Source: Spirochaetota bacterium (lineage in GTDB: Bacteria; Spirochaetota; Spirochaetia; Treponematales; UBA12059). Taken from it: DNA of 38,290 nt. The notes beneath the pieces were generated by a model. The model did no database searches, was not told the origin of the DNA, and was given only the letters and a program-made list of their open reading frames with translations. This document shows, one piece after another, positions 13,788 to 21,975 of this stretch. Every line of letters begins with the position of its first letter. Positions within the stretch are counted from its first letter, which is position 1. The stretch spans positions 1-38,290 of the forward strand of contig JAHIWG010000023.1 of NCBI GenBank assembly GCA_018816345.1. Direction: 5' to 3'. The translations under genes were made by a program, and so were the position numbers.

Positions 13788-15551
13788 ATGTCGATAGAGA
13801 AGCTGAAACCCGTTCCGAGCGATATCGCAATCGCGCAAGCGGCTTCGATCCGCCCTATCTCGCAGGTCGCCGCGAGCTACGGCATCCAAGACGAGTACCT
13901 CGACCATTTCGGCCGGGACAAGGCTAAGGTCCGCCTCGAATTCCTCAAGGACAACGCCGCCGCGCCTAAGCGCGCGAAGTATATAGACGTCACCGCGATC
14001 AGCCCGACGCCCCTCGGGGAGGGCAAGACCACCACGACCGTCGGGTTGACCCAGGGACTCGGCCGCCTAGGGAAGAAAGCCATAGCCGCCATCCGCCAGC
14101 CGTCGATGGGGCCGACGTTCGGCATCAAGGGCGGGGCCGCCGGCGGCGGCTACAGCCAGATCGTGCCTATGGAGGACTTCAACCTGCACCTCACCGGCGA
14201 CATCCACGCCGTCGCCGCCGCCCACAACCTGTGCGCCGCGGCCCTCGACGCGAGGATGTACCACGAGGGCCGCTGGTCGGACGCGTTCTTCGAGAAGCAG
14301 GGCATGGCCAAGCTCGATATCGATCCCTACCAGGTGCTATGGCGCCGCGTCGTCGACATGAACGACAGGCCCCTCCGCGGCGCCCTGCTAGGCGTCGGCG
14401 GGGTCGACAACGGCCCGCTCCGCCAGAGCGGCTTCGACATCGCCGTCGCGAGCGAGGTCATGGCGATACTCGCGCTCGCCAAGGACCTCAAGGACCTGCG
14501 CGAGCGCATGGGCCGGATAGTCCTCGCCATAGACAAGGCGGGCAAGGCGGTCACGACCGAGGACCTGGGGGTGGCCGGCGCGATGACCATCCTCCTCAAG
14601 GACGCCATAAAGCCGAACGTGCTGCAGACGCTGGAGGAGCAGCTCGCGTTCGTGCACGCCGGGCCGTTCGCGAACATCGCCCACGGCAACTCGTCCGTCG
14701 TCGCCGACCTCATCGCCACGAGGATAGGGGACTACGTCGTCACCGAGAGCGGCTTCGGCGCCGACATGGGCTTCGAGAAGTTCGTGGACATCAAGTGCAG
14801 GACGAGCGGCGTCTTCCCGGACGCCGTCGTCGTGGTAGCCACCGTACGCGCGCTCAAGATGCACGGCGGCGGCCCCAAGGTAAGCCCGGGCAAGCCCCTG
14901 GCGAAGGCCTACGTCGAGGAGGACGTCGAGCTGCTCAAGAAGGGGCTCCCGAATTTGCTGTCGCACCTGGGCATCGTGGCCAGGTTCGGCGTGCCCGCGG
15001 TAGTCGCCATCAACGCCTTCCCGACAGATACCGAGGCGGAATGGGCGGCGATCAAGGAAGCGGCGATCAAGGCCGGCGCCGTAGACGCCGTCGTCGCCAG
15101 GAACTGGGCCGAGGGCGGCGACGGGGCAGTCGAGCTCGCCGAGGCGGTCGTCAGGGCGGCCGACAGGCCCAGCGACGTCAAGCCGTTCTACCCGCTGGAC
15201 CTGCCTATCAAGGAGAAGATAGAGCGTATCGCCCGGGATATATACGGAGCGGGGAGCGTCTCCTACTCGGCCGAGGCTGATAAGGCCATAGAGAAATTCG
15301 GCGAGCTAGGCTACGACAAGCTGCCGATCTGCATGGCCAAGACGCAATACTCGTTCACGCACGACCCGGCGCTGAAGGGAGCGCCAAAGGGCTTCGTCTT
15401 CCCCATCGCCGACGTCCGGATAGCCGCCGGGGCCGGCTTCGTCTACCCGCTCTCCGGCGAGATCAATACCATGCCGGGCCTATCGAGCAAGCCCGGCTAT
15501 ATGGGCATGGACATCGATACGGAGACGGGCAGGATAACCGGATTGTCATGA
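13788..15551 (+). CDS. fhs: Formate-tetrahydrofolate ligase
   Basis: 587 aa. The enzyme joins formate to tetrahydrofolate at the cost of ATP, giving 10-formyl-THF for purine and fMet synthesis. In acetogens it is the entry to the methyl branch of the Wood-Ljungdahl pathway. The P-loop PLGEGKTTTTVGL is near residue 73, followed by the conserved RQPSMGPTFGIKGGAAGGGY (105-124) and NLHLTGDIHA. The C-terminal PGLSSKPGYMGMDID stretch is also typical. It is about 30 residues longer than the common 556-aa form, mainly at the N-terminus. No other folate-pathway gene is adjacent, so its pathway role here is open. AAGGAGG fixes the start, and an intrinsic terminator follows at 15616. Confidence 0.96.
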   Translation: MSIEKLKPVPSDIAIAQAASIRPISQVAASYGIQDEYLDHFGRDKAKVRLEFLKDNAAAPKRAKYIDVTAISPTPLGEGKTTTTVGLTQGLGRLGKKAIAAIRQPSMGPTFGIKGGAAGGGYSQIVPMEDFNLHLTGDIHAVAAAHNLCAAALDARMYHEGRWSDAFFEKQGMAKLDIDPYQVLWRRVVDMNDRPLRGALLGVGGVDNGPLRQSGFDIAVASEVMAILALAKDLKDLRERMGRIVLAIDKAGKAVTTEDLGVAGAMTILLKDAIKPNVLQTLEEQLAFVHAGPFANIAHGNSSVVADLIATRIGDYVVTESGFGADMGFEKFVDIKCRTSGVFPDAVVVVATVRALKMHGGGPKVSPGKPLAKAYVEEDVELLKKGLPNLLSHLGIVARFGVPAVVAINAFPTDTEAEWAAIKEAAIKAGAVDAVVARNWAEGGDGAVELAEAVVRAADRPSDVKPFYPLDLPIKEKIERIARDIYGAGSVSYSAEADKAIEKFGELGYDKLPICMAKTQYSFTHDPALKGAPKGFVFPIADVRIAAGAGFVYPLSGEINTMPGLSSKPGYMGMDIDTETGRITGLS

Positions 15552-15565
15552 TCTAAGGATAATAG

Positions 15566-15696
15566 GCACAGAGACATCGAGAAGATGAGGCAAGAAAGAT
15601 AATAGCAATAGAAGAGTAGGAGGAAAGGGATAGTAGAGAATGGTCTTCCTACCTTTTTTTAACGAATGACTACTCGTCTTCTCCGTGTCTCTGTGC
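15566..15696. repeat. 24-bp imperfect inverted repeat flanking the fhs terminator
   Basis: The left arm at 15566-15589 and the right arm at 15673-15696 match at 21 of 24 positions as reverse complements; both contain GCACAGAGACA and GAGAAGA. Together they could form a long cruciform enclosing the terminator between the convergent genes fhs and mntP. The CACAGAGACAC wording resembles repeats scattered through many bacterial genomes, so this may be one copy of a dispersed element (inference). Confidence 0.6.
15616..15660 (+). terminator. Intrinsic terminator of fhs
   Basis: GTAGGAGGA (15616-15624) pairs with TCTTCCTAC (15644-15652) with one G-U wobble across a 19-nt loop, followed by C and seven Ts. 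It lies 65 nt after the fhs stop. Confidence 0.65.
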
Positions 15697-15707
15697 GCAT
15701 TCTTTTC

Positions 15708-16286
15708 TTATCTGGCCAACAGGTGCTCCAGGAGGATCTTGAGGCCGATGCCGACGAGGGTCGCGCCGCCGGCCGCCTCGGCCCAGCGCTCCAGCCTGGA
15801 GCCGATCCGCCTACCGAATTCGCAGCCGACGAGGCACAGGGCGAACGTGATCGCGCCTATGATCGCCGAGGCTATCCAGATGGGCGCCCTGATGATGCTA
15901 TAGCTTATGCCCACGGCCAGGGCGTCTATGCTCGTGGCGACCGATAGGACGAGGAGGACGCGGAGGTCGAGCACGTTCAGCTTGCCCCGCTCCTCGTCGG
16001 AGCACGACGCCGCGTCCTTGACGCCGAAAGACTCCAGTATCATCTTGCCGCCGACGAGGGCGAGCAGCCCGAAGGCCAGCCAATGGTCCCACGATCCTAT
16101 TGCCGACGCGAAGGCGGTGCCCGCCGCGAAACCGGCCAGCGGCATCAGGAACTGGAAGAGCCCGAAGGCGAAGGCGGTCCTTACGGCGTAGGCCAACGTG
16201 AGCCCCGGGATGCACATCCCGCTCGAGACGGATACGGCGAACGCGTCCATGGACAGAGCGAGGCCGGCGAGTACGTAGGTCAGCAT
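15708..16286 (-). CDS. mntP: MntP-type manganese efflux pump
   Basis: 192 aa with six membrane segments, the standard MntP size and topology. MntP exports Mn(II) across the cytoplasmic membrane. The two inverted halves are visible: SMDAFAVSVSSG near residue 12 and the matching SIDALAVGISYS near residue 118, each with the conserved Asp. A charged cytoplasmic loop (KDAASCSDEERGK) separates the halves. GAGGAG before the ATG overlaps the stop of the polyprenyl synthase gene 9 nt upstream, so the two are co-transcribed and there is no room for the manganese riboswitch often found before mntP. A CDF exporter at 31254 may add to metal efflux. Confidence 0.92.
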   Translation of the reverse strand: MLTYVLAGLALSMDAFAVSVSSGMCIPGLTLAYAVRTAFAFGLFQFLMPLAGFAAGTAFASAIGSWDHWLAFGLLALVGGKMILESFGVKDAASCSDEERGKLNVLDLRVLLVLSVATSIDALAVGISYSIIRAPIWIASAIIGAITFALCLVGCEFGRRIGSRLERWAEAAGGATLVGIGLKILLEHLLAR

Positions 16287-16295
16287 TGATTCTCC

Positions 16296-17273
16296 TCAGT
16301 AATCCCTTGAAAGGAGGCGCTCGACGGTGCCGCGCAGCTCGTCGCGGGGGGTTCCCGGGGGAAGCCGCGAGAGTTCCCTCATAGCGCGGCCGGTATACGC
16401 CGAGGCCAGGTCCCTCGACGACGATATGGCCCCGGACTCCCTGACCGCGTCGACTATCGCGCCTATTGCCGCGTCGTCGGGCCTGGCGAGGCCGCGGCCG
16501 ACGGCCGCGAGCAGCGGCTCGAAGCGCCCGGGGACGGCGCGCATGGCGAGTATGAGGGGCAAGGTGCAGAGGCCCTCGCGCACGTCGCTCGCTACCGGCT
16601 TGCGCATCGCGCCCTCGCTTGACTCGTAGTCCAGGACGTCGTCCATGACCTGGAAGGCCATGCCGGCGGCGTACCCGGCCCTCGTCAGCGCCGCCACCGT
16701 CGACGGCGACGCCTTGGCCTCCACGGCCCCGGCCCGGAGCGACAGCGAGAATAGCGCGGCCGTCTTGCCGGCTATCTTGCGCAGGTAGTTGCGCTCGCTA
16801 CGCGGCCAGGAATAGCGCTCGAGGTCCTGGTGTATCTCCTCGGAGCAGAGAGCCCCGATCAGGGCGGCGAGCAGGCGGGCGTTCTCTGGGCTGGAGCTCT
16901 CCGACGCCAGCCGGAAGCACCTCGAGAAGAGCCAGTCGCCCGCGAGCACCGCGTCCTTGGCCCCGTAACGGGAGTGCACCGTAGGGATGCCGCGCCGGGT
17001 ATCAGAGGCGTCGATGACGTCGTCGTGGATCAGCGTAGCCACGTGCAGGAGCTCGACGGCGGCCGCGAGGTCCGTGAGGTCCTTGGGCCGCTTCCCGAAA
17101 CGCCCCGCCATGATCAGGAAGGCGGGCCGTAGCATCTTGCCGTTGGCGTCGATGAGCTCCTGCACCGGCTCGGCGAGGGGAAAGCGGCCGGAGCCGACGA
17201 CGTCCTTCATGCGAGCCCTGACGGCATCGAGCTTGGCCGAGATCTCGGGGAGTTCTTTCCAGAATTCTGTCAT
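16296..17273 (-). CDS. Trans-polyprenyl diphosphate synthase
   Basis: 325 aa, homologous to octaprenyl/heptaprenyl diphosphate synthases. It adds isopentenyl diphosphate units to make the isoprenoid tail of quinones or related lipids. The first Asp-rich motif is LIHDDVIDASDTRRG (Asp84, Asp85, Asp88, then Arg-Arg) and the second is QVMDDVLDYESSEG near residue 208. The residues before the first motif (LLHVAT) are small, so the product is likely longer than farnesyl. Exact chain length cannot be read. A quinone role would fit the NDH-2 gene just upstream on the same strand. A hairpin terminator at 17317-17352 lies between the two genes. The Shine-Dalgarno before the ATG at 17273 is weak. Confidence 0.9.
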   Translation of the reverse strand: MTEFWKELPEISAKLDAVRARMKDVVGSGRFPLAEPVQELIDANGKMLRPAFLIMAGRFGKRPKDLTDLAAAVELLHVATLIHDDVIDASDTRRGIPTVHSRYGAKDAVLAGDWLFSRCFRLASESSSPENARLLAALIGALCSEEIHQDLERYSWPRSERNYLRKIAGKTAALFSLSLRAGAVEAKASPSTVAALTRAGYAAGMAFQVMDDVLDYESSEGAMRKPVASDVREGLCTLPLILAMRAVPGRFEPLLAAVGRGLARPDDAAIGAIVDAVRESGAISSSRDLASAYTGRAMRELSRLPPGTPRDELRGTVERLLSRDY

Positions 17274-17316
17274 CGTCTGCTCGGCTCGTCTTCCTGGCCG
17301 CGGCTACTCCGCGTCG

Positions 17317-17352
17317 CTAAAATACCGCGGGGACGACTGGGCGTCCCCGCGG
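17317..17352 (-). terminator. Intrinsic terminator of the NDH-2/DoxX gene
   Basis: On the minus strand a perfect 11-bp GC-rich stem (CCGCGGGGACG with CGTCCCCGCGG) encloses a 6-nt loop and is followed by TATTTTAG. It lies 39 nt beyond the stop of the upstream gene. The T-tract is short but the stem is very strong. Confidence 0.7.
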
Positions 17353-17390
17353 CGTGTGGTTAGATCCTCGGTACTGTTCTAGTAATCCCG

Positions 17391-19400
17391 TTATTTAGTG
17401 GGGTCGTCGGCGTAGAAGTGCCACTTGCGGGCGAACTTCGTGCCGTTCCACCACTTCTTAAACCAGGGCACGCTCCAGTAGTCCATCCCGAACGACCTGC
17501 CGGCGCCTCCGAGCATGAGTATAGCCGCGAAGACGAACCACAGCTGATCCCACGCGAACATGCCGGATAGAGTGAAGACGACGCACATGCCTATGCTGGC
17601 GACGGCGGCCCACCAGGTGAAGAACCCGCCGAACAGCGCGAGGCCGATGGCTATCTCCATGACGACTATCATCGCCTGGAAGCCTTGGTACGGAAGGAAC
17701 GCGAACATCCCGTCCATGAAGGTCGTCCTGAACCAGGTGCTGATCGCTCCGTTGAAGTCGAAGATGGGCTTCGTCAGGTCCCAGACCTTGCCGAAGGCCC
17801 GCGTAGCCGTGTCGGCGACGGCCGCGACGGCCTCGGCCGCGGGTTCGGCCCAATCGCCGCTCGCGGCGCTGACCGCCTCGACCGCGGTCTCGACGGCGCC
17901 GGACGCGGCCGCGACGGCCTCGGCCGCGGGCTCCGCCCAGTCGCCGGCCTCGCTCGCGGCGCTTACAGCCTCGACGACCTTCATGCCGGCCTGCTTCACG
18001 CCCGGGCTGAACATCCAGCCGCTCTTGGAGCCGGCGTCCCACGCGAACCAGCCCTCGCCGATCTTGTTCACGCCCTCCATGACCCACATGAGGCCCAGCC
18101 ACATGCGCAATAGGAGGGGCCAGTAGCCCCGGACCTTGTGCGTCGCGAAGCCGCCTATGAACGAGCGCCTGTTCTGGATATCGAGGAATTCGTGCTTGAC
18201 GTATTCCCACACCTGGTTAACGCCGGCGATGTTAAGGAGGTACCAGACGTTGATCATATGCTTCATCATCATGGCGATGAAGCCGCGGCTCTTCATGCCG
18301 CCCGCGTTGGCCACGCCGTAGCGCCCGCCGATGGACACCATGAAGCCGTGGAAATTCGACTTGAACGAATGGCGCTCCGCCGAGCCCTCTATATCGGCGA
18401 TTATGTTCTTGGCCGCGACCTCGGCGGTCTGGTGCGCGCCCTCCACGATCTGCGGGACGGGCTTGCCGTTCTCGAGGAAGAACGCGTTGTCGCCGACCAC
18501 GTACGCGTACGGGTAGTCGACGCTCTTCATCTCGGCGTCGACCTGCAGGCGGCCGCGGCCGCGCTCGCCCTTGGTGAGCTCGAGGCCGGCGGCGAAGGAG
18601 CTGCCCTTGACGCCGCAGGTCCAGATGAAGGTATCGGTCTCTATGACCTTGCCGTCCTTGCAGAGGACCTTGCCCGGCTCGGCGCCGATGATCGACGCGT
18701 TGAGCATGACCTCGCAGCCCATCTTCTCAAGGTATTTCTCGGCGCGGACGCGGAGGGGCTCCTCGAGTATAGGCAGGATGGACGGCAGGGCCTCTATATT
18801 GATGACGCGGGTCTCGGCGCGGTCCAGGTAGTGCTTCCGGCACATGGAGTCGCGGTACTCGAGCAGCTCGCCTATCATCTCTATCCCGGTGAACCCGGCG
18901 CCGGCTACGACGAAGGTCAGCATGCGCTTGCGCACGGCGGGATCGGTCTCCTCGGCGGCGCGCGCGAAAATATCCTCGACATGGTGGCGGACTTCCATCG
19001 CGTCGTCGAACGACCAGAGGCTGAACGAGTTCTCCTTGACGCCGGGTATGTTAAAGTACTCGGGCTCGGCTCCGGCGCCGACGACGATATAATCGAATTC
19101 GTAGGCGCGGGCCTTGCCGACGGCCCTCTTCGCCTTGAAGTCGACCGAGAGTATCTCGTCGAGCATGACGTCGATCTTCTTGGCGCCGAATATCTTCCTG
19201 AAGTTGACCTGCACGGATTCAGGCTCGGTTCGCCATCCGGCTACCTCGTGCAACTCGGTCATCAGCGTATGGAAGGGTTTCTTGTCCACAAGCGTGATCT
19301 GCACGTTGGGGTCTTTCCTGAAACGCTTCTCGAGGATCTTACCCGCCCAGACGCCGCCGTAGCCGCCTCCGAGTATCAGGATCTTCTTTGTTTCGGCCAT
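17391..19400 (-). CDS. Type II NADH dehydrogenase fused to a DoxX-like membrane domain
   Basis: 669 aa. Residues 1 to about 410 are a type II NADH:quinone oxidoreductase. They contain the FAD-binding LGGGYGGVWAG (10-20), the NAD-binding VVAGAGFTGIEMIGE (about 166-180) and the YAYVVGDNA motif that contacts FAD. Such enzymes pass electrons from NADH to quinone without pumping ions. Residues 430-660 add about four hydrophobic segments of the DoxX/SURF4 type (MWLGLMWVMEGVNKIGEGW begins it). Inside the DoxX part an Ala/Glu-rich stretch of about 65 residues holds two copies of a VEAVSAAS...GDWAEPAAEAVAA unit. The start follows AAGGAG by 6 nt. It has its own promoter and terminator and is divergent from nfu. 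Confidence 0.9.
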   Translation of the reverse strand: MAETKKILILGGGYGGVWAGKILEKRFRKDPNVQITLVDKKPFHTLMTELHEVAGWRTEPESVQVNFRKIFGAKKIDVMLDEILSVDFKAKRAVGKARAYEFDYIVVGAGAEPEYFNIPGVKENSFSLWSFDDAMEVRHHVEDIFARAAEETDPAVRKRMLTFVVAGAGFTGIEMIGELLEYRDSMCRKHYLDRAETRVINIEALPSILPILEEPLRVRAEKYLEKMGCEVMLNASIIGAEPGKVLCKDGKVIETDTFIWTCGVKGSSFAAGLELTKGERGRGRLQVDAEMKSVDYPYAYVVGDNAFFLENGKPVPQIVEGAHQTAEVAAKNIIADIEGSAERHSFKSNFHGFMVSIGGRYGVANAGGMKSRGFIAMMMKHMINVWYLLNIAGVNQVWEYVKHEFLDIQNRRSFIGGFATHKVRGYWPLLLRMWLGLMWVMEGVNKIGEGWFAWDAGSKSGWMFSPGVKQAGMKVVEAVSAASEAGDWAEPAAEAVAAASGAVETAVEAVSAASGDWAEPAAEAVAAVADTATRAFGKVWDLTKPIFDFNGAISTWFRTTFMDGMFAFLPYQGFQAMIVVMEIAIGLALFGGFFTWWAAVASIGMCVVFTLSGMFAWDQLWFVFAAILMLGGAGRSFGMDYWSVPWFKKWWNGTKFARKWHFYADDPTK
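17821..17976 (-). repeat. In-frame duplication within the DoxX part of the NDH-2 fusion
   Basis: Two copies of a roughly 63-bp unit lie at 17821-17883 and 17908-17976. They are nearly identical apart from a 6-nt insertion and a few substitutions, and each encodes a GDWAEPAAEAVAA block. The high similarity suggests a recent or recombinationally maintained duplication. Confidence 0.75.
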
Positions 19401-19466
19401 CTTAACTCCTTGAGCCGTGATATACAGCGTAAATATAAATCTAGGTTAGTTTCGCCGGATCGTCTA

Positions 19467-19495
19467 ATTCTGACGGTAGTTACGTCTTGAGTCAA
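19467..19495 (-). promoter_or_regulatory. Sigma-70-like promoter of the NDH-2/DoxX gene
   Basis: On the minus strand TTGACT is followed after 17 nt by CAGAAT. The leader is about 60 nt and ends in an AAGGAG ribosome-binding site. Confidence 0.5.
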
Positions 19496-19557
19496 GTATC
19501 ATATGGTTGCATATATATAATAAACAAATTACTACGCCATCATGCCGGGCGCCAGGC

Positions 19558-19587
19558 TTGACCCCGCGCGACGCCGACCATTACATT
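19558..19587 (+). promoter_or_regulatory. Sigma-70-like promoter of nfu
   Basis: TTGACC (19558-19563), an 18-nt spacer and TACATT (19582-19587). The predicted start leaves just enough room for the AAGGAG ribosome-binding site before the ATG at 19606. Confidence 0.5.
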
Positions 19588-19605
19588 ACAGGCCAAGGAG
19601 AATAT

Positions 19606-19833
19606 ATGCCCGATTTCGATAGCGTCAATAAGGCGATCCAGGACGTACGTCCGTCCCTCCAGGCGGACGGAGGCGATATAGAGCTGATAGCAGTAGCAGA
19701 CGACGGCAAGGTCACCGTCAAGCTCACCGGGGCGTGCGGCTCCTGCCCGATGGCCGTCATGACCCTCAAGCAAGGCGTCGAGGCCTACCTGAGGAAGGTC
19801 CTCCCCGGGGTTACCGAGGTAGTCCAGGGCTGA
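19606..19833 (+). CDS. NifU C-terminal-domain (Nfu-type) iron-sulfur scaffold
   Basis: 75 aa, the size of a stand-alone Nfu domain. These proteins carry an Fe-S cluster between two subunits and hand it to target enzymes in the cytoplasm. The signature is complete: IQDVRPSLQADGGDIELI at the start and GACGSCPMAVMTLKQGVE with the CxxC cluster ligands in the middle. I chose the ATG at 19606, preceded by AAGGAG, over a longer frame from 19507 whose extra 33 residues match nothing and lie across the promoter. No iscS/iscU genes are adjacent. Confidence 0.92.
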   Translation: MPDFDSVNKAIQDVRPSLQADGGDIELIAVADDGKVTVKLTGACGSCPMAVMTLKQGVEAYLRKVLPGVTEVVQG

Positions 19834-19841
19834 CGCCGCTA

Positions 19842-19866
19842 GAGGGAGCCTCGCCCGGGCTTCCTC
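19842..19866. terminator. Hairpin between nfu and cheB
   Basis: GAGGGAGCC (19842-19850) pairs with GGCTTCCTC (19858-19866) with one wobble pair and a 7-nt loop. It lies between convergent genes and has no T-tract, so it may be a weak bidirectional terminator. Confidence 0.4.
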
Positions 19867-19874
19867 GTTAGGCC

Positions 19875-20996
19875 CTACCTGGCCTCCATGGCCAGGGCCG
19901 AGATCCGCGAGGCCATGAGGCCGAGCGGGACCTGTTCCATGACGTGGCCCATCTCGAAGGCGACCTTGGGCATCCCGTACACGACGCTCGTAGCCTCGTC
20001 CTGTCCGATGGTAATGCCTCCCTCCCGGTACACCGCGCCGAGCTCCCTGGCTCCGTCCTTTCCCATGCCTGTCATTATCACGGCGAGGGCCTTATTCCCG
20101 TACTGCCTGGCGACGCTCCTGAACAGCACGTCGGCGCTGGGCCTATGGCCGTTCTCGGCGGGTTCCTGATGGATCCTGACGACGCTCGCCAAGGGGCGCT
20201 TCTCGACGACGATATGGAAATCGCCCGGCGCTATGAGCACTCGCCCGGGCTTCAGTATGTCGCCGTCGGCCGCCTCCTTGACCTCGAGGGGGCAGATGCG
20301 GTCCAGGCTCGCCGCGAATTCCTCGGTGAATCCCGCCGGCATGTGCTGGACGACGACCACGGGGCGCCCCAGATCCGGCGCTATATGGGCGAATACCTCC
20401 CGCAGCGCGTTGGGTCCCCCGGTCGAGATCCCGATAGCGACTATCTCGGTGGTTCCGGGCCGGCGTAGCGGAGCCGCCGGAGCCGGCGGCGTGGCGCGAG
20501 CGGGCCTAGTCTCGCTCGGCGGGACGTCGAACATATGCTCCGGAGCCTCGAAACTGTAGCGCGGCGTCTCCCGGCCTTTCTGCCGGCGGTACTGGGAGCC
20601 GTAGGCGACTAGCATGCGCGATAGCTCGCCTGCCACCGTGTGTATATCCGACGAGATCGACCCCGACGGCTTGGTAATGAAATCCGAAGCTCCGAGCGAG
20701 AGCGCCTCCATCGTTACCTGGGCTCCGCTCTTAGCGACGCTCGAGAGGATAACAACGGGGATTTCTATCCCTAGCCGTTTCCTTTCCTTTAGGAACTCGA
20801 TGCCGTTCATCTCCGGCATCTCTATGTCCAAGACGATGACGTCGGGAAGGCACTTCGGTATCTTCTGCAGCGCGAAGATGCCGTTCATCGCCTTATCCAC
20901 CGTTCGCAGGCCCGGGGTAGAGTCGATAATCTTAGAGACGAGATTCCTCATTAAGGCAGAATCGTCGACCACCAGCACGGAAATTGGATCGGGCAC
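19875..20996 (-). CDS. cheB: Chemotaxis response regulator protein-glutamate methylesterase CheB
   Basis: 373 aa. CheB removes methyl groups from glutamates of chemoreceptors and deamidates glutamines, resetting the signal; phosphorylation of its receiver activates it. The receiver (1-125) has Asp11, Asp12, phosphoacceptor Asp57 in VIVLDIEMPEMNG, and the TKP lysine near 109. The catalytic domain (about 183-370) has Ser191 in GISTGGP, His218 in VQHMPAGFT and Asp314 in MTGMGKDGA, the full triad. A Pro/Ala-rich linker joins the halves. It lies 18 nt after cheR in the same operon. No receptor, CheA or CheY gene is in the window. Confidence 0.97.
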   Translation of the reverse strand: MPDPISVLVVDDSALMRNLVSKIIDSTPGLRTVDKAMNGIFALQKIPKCLPDVIVLDIEMPEMNGIEFLKERKRLGIEIPVVILSSVAKSGAQVTMEALSLGASDFITKPSGSISSDIHTVAGELSRMLVAYGSQYRRQKGRETPRYSFEAPEHMFDVPPSETRPARATPPAPAAPLRRPGTTEIVAIGISTGGPNALREVFAHIAPDLGRPVVVVQHMPAGFTEEFAASLDRICPLEVKEAADGDILKPGRVLIAPGDFHIVVEKRPLASVVRIHQEPAENGHRPSADVLFRSVARQYGNKALAVIMTGMGKDGARELGAVYREGGITIGQDEATSVVYGMPKVAFEMGHVMEQVPLGLMASRISALAMEAR

Positions 20997-21014
20997 GTCG
21001 TTCCTCCGAGTCCT

Positions 21015-21824
21015 TTACGTAGATTTCTTGTAGAAACAGGCCCAGTCGGTCTTCACGAACTCGAATTTCGTGTTCATTCCGAAGAGCGACTCCGAATGCC
21101 CGATGAATAAGAAGGATTTAGGGGCCATCGCCTCCCAGAACCGATCGATCGTAGCCTTCTGGGCCGCCTCGTCGAAGTAGATCAGGACGTTGCGGCAGAA
21201 TACCACATCGAGATTCCTCTGTCCCGAGTCGTTCTTCAGGTTATGGTAGTCGAATCGGATACCCTTCCTGATATCGTCCTTGATCTGGTAGCCGTTGGGG
21301 CGCTTGTCGAAATACTTGGGCAGGTACGACTCGGGGATGCCCTGGACTCGCGTCTCGGGATAGAAGCCCTCCTTGCCGACCATCAAGGACTTGAGGCTGA
21401 TATCGCTGGCCGTGACCTCGCAGCTCCAGCCAGGCGGGAGTATTTCCTTGAAGAGCATGGCGATGGTATACGGTTCCTCGCCCGTAGAGCAACCAGCGCT
21501 CCAGATACGGATTTTTCGTTCCGACTGCTTGAGCTTTAGGAGTTCCGGCGTCACGAAATGCTCGATCGCGTCGAAATGCGCCTGATTCCTGAAAAACCTA
21601 GTGAGGTTCGTGGTCACGGAATCGAGAAGAACCTTGAGCTCTTCCTTATCCTGTATCAAGATCGAGTAGTATTCCTGCGGGGTCTGGAGCTTCTTGTCCC
21701 GTAAGCGCTCCCGCAACCGGCTCTCGAGTATCGATCGGTTGGTGGCGGAAAAATGAATTCCGCTCTCGTTATAGATGAGTTTGCGGTAGAGCTCGAAATC
21801 GGAATCAGCTAAGAAATCAGCCAT
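21015..21824 (-). CDS. cheR: Chemotaxis protein methyltransferase CheR
   Basis: 269 aa, without C-terminal TPR repeats. CheR uses SAM to methylate glutamates on chemoreceptors, opposing CheB. The N-terminal helical domain (about 1-75) contains TNLTRFFRN, and the SAM-binding fold has IRIWSAGCSTGEEPYTIAM near 117 and ASDISLKSL near 147. The C-terminal part has VVFCRNVLIYFD and FLFIGHSESL, all typical. The ATG at 21824 is chosen because GGAGAGG lies 7 nt before it; a GTG at 21842 would add six residues lacking support. It is the first gene of the cheR-cheB operon and is divergent from the protease gene at 21976. Confidence 0.96.
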   Translation of the reverse strand: MADFLADSDFELYRKLIYNESGIHFSATNRSILESRLRERLRDKKLQTPQEYYSILIQDKEELKVLLDSVTTNLTRFFRNQAHFDAIEHFVTPELLKLKQSERKIRIWSAGCSTGEEPYTIAMLFKEILPPGWSCEVTASDISLKSLMVGKEGFYPETRVQGIPESYLPKYFDKRPNGYQIKDDIRKGIRFDYHNLKNDSGQRNLDVVFCRNVLIYFDEAAQKATIDRFWEAMAPKSFLFIGHSESLFGMNTKFEFVKTDWACFYKKST

Positions 21825-21881
21825 AGGCTCGCCTCTCCGCACTTGATTATGGGAAGCGACGGCTTCGTCCCATGCTAGCGA

Positions 21882-21911
21882 AGTCTAGTGCCTGGAATTC
21901 TCGACTGTCAA
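21882..21911 (-). promoter_or_regulatory. Sigma-70-like promoter of cheR-cheB
   Basis: On the minus strand TTGACA, an 18-nt spacer and TAGACT. The -35 box is perfect. The leader would be about 50 nt and holds the GGAGAGG ribosome-binding site. Confidence 0.55.
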
Positions 21912-21940
21912 TAGAAAGGCGCGTCCCGCCTAGCGCATAG

Positions 21941-21969
21941 TTGACTGCGGGCCCGCCAAAGAGGATAGT
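21941..21969 (+). promoter_or_regulatory. Sigma-70-like promoter of the C-terminal protease, leaderless layout
   Basis: TTGACT (21941-21946), a 17-nt spacer and GATAGT (21964-21969). The ATG at 21976 begins after exactly 6 nt, where transcription normally starts. The GAGG at 21961-21964 overlaps the -10 region and would not be in the mRNA. Confidence 0.55.
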
Positions 21970-21975
21970 ATAACC

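Noticed and set aside
18138-19490. A 450-codon open frame on the plus strand opposite the NDH-2/DoxX gene.
   Set aside because: It is a shadow frame produced by GC-rich codon bias. Its product matches no fold pattern, while the minus-strand gene has clear FAD- and NAD-binding motifs, a promoter and a ribosome-binding site.
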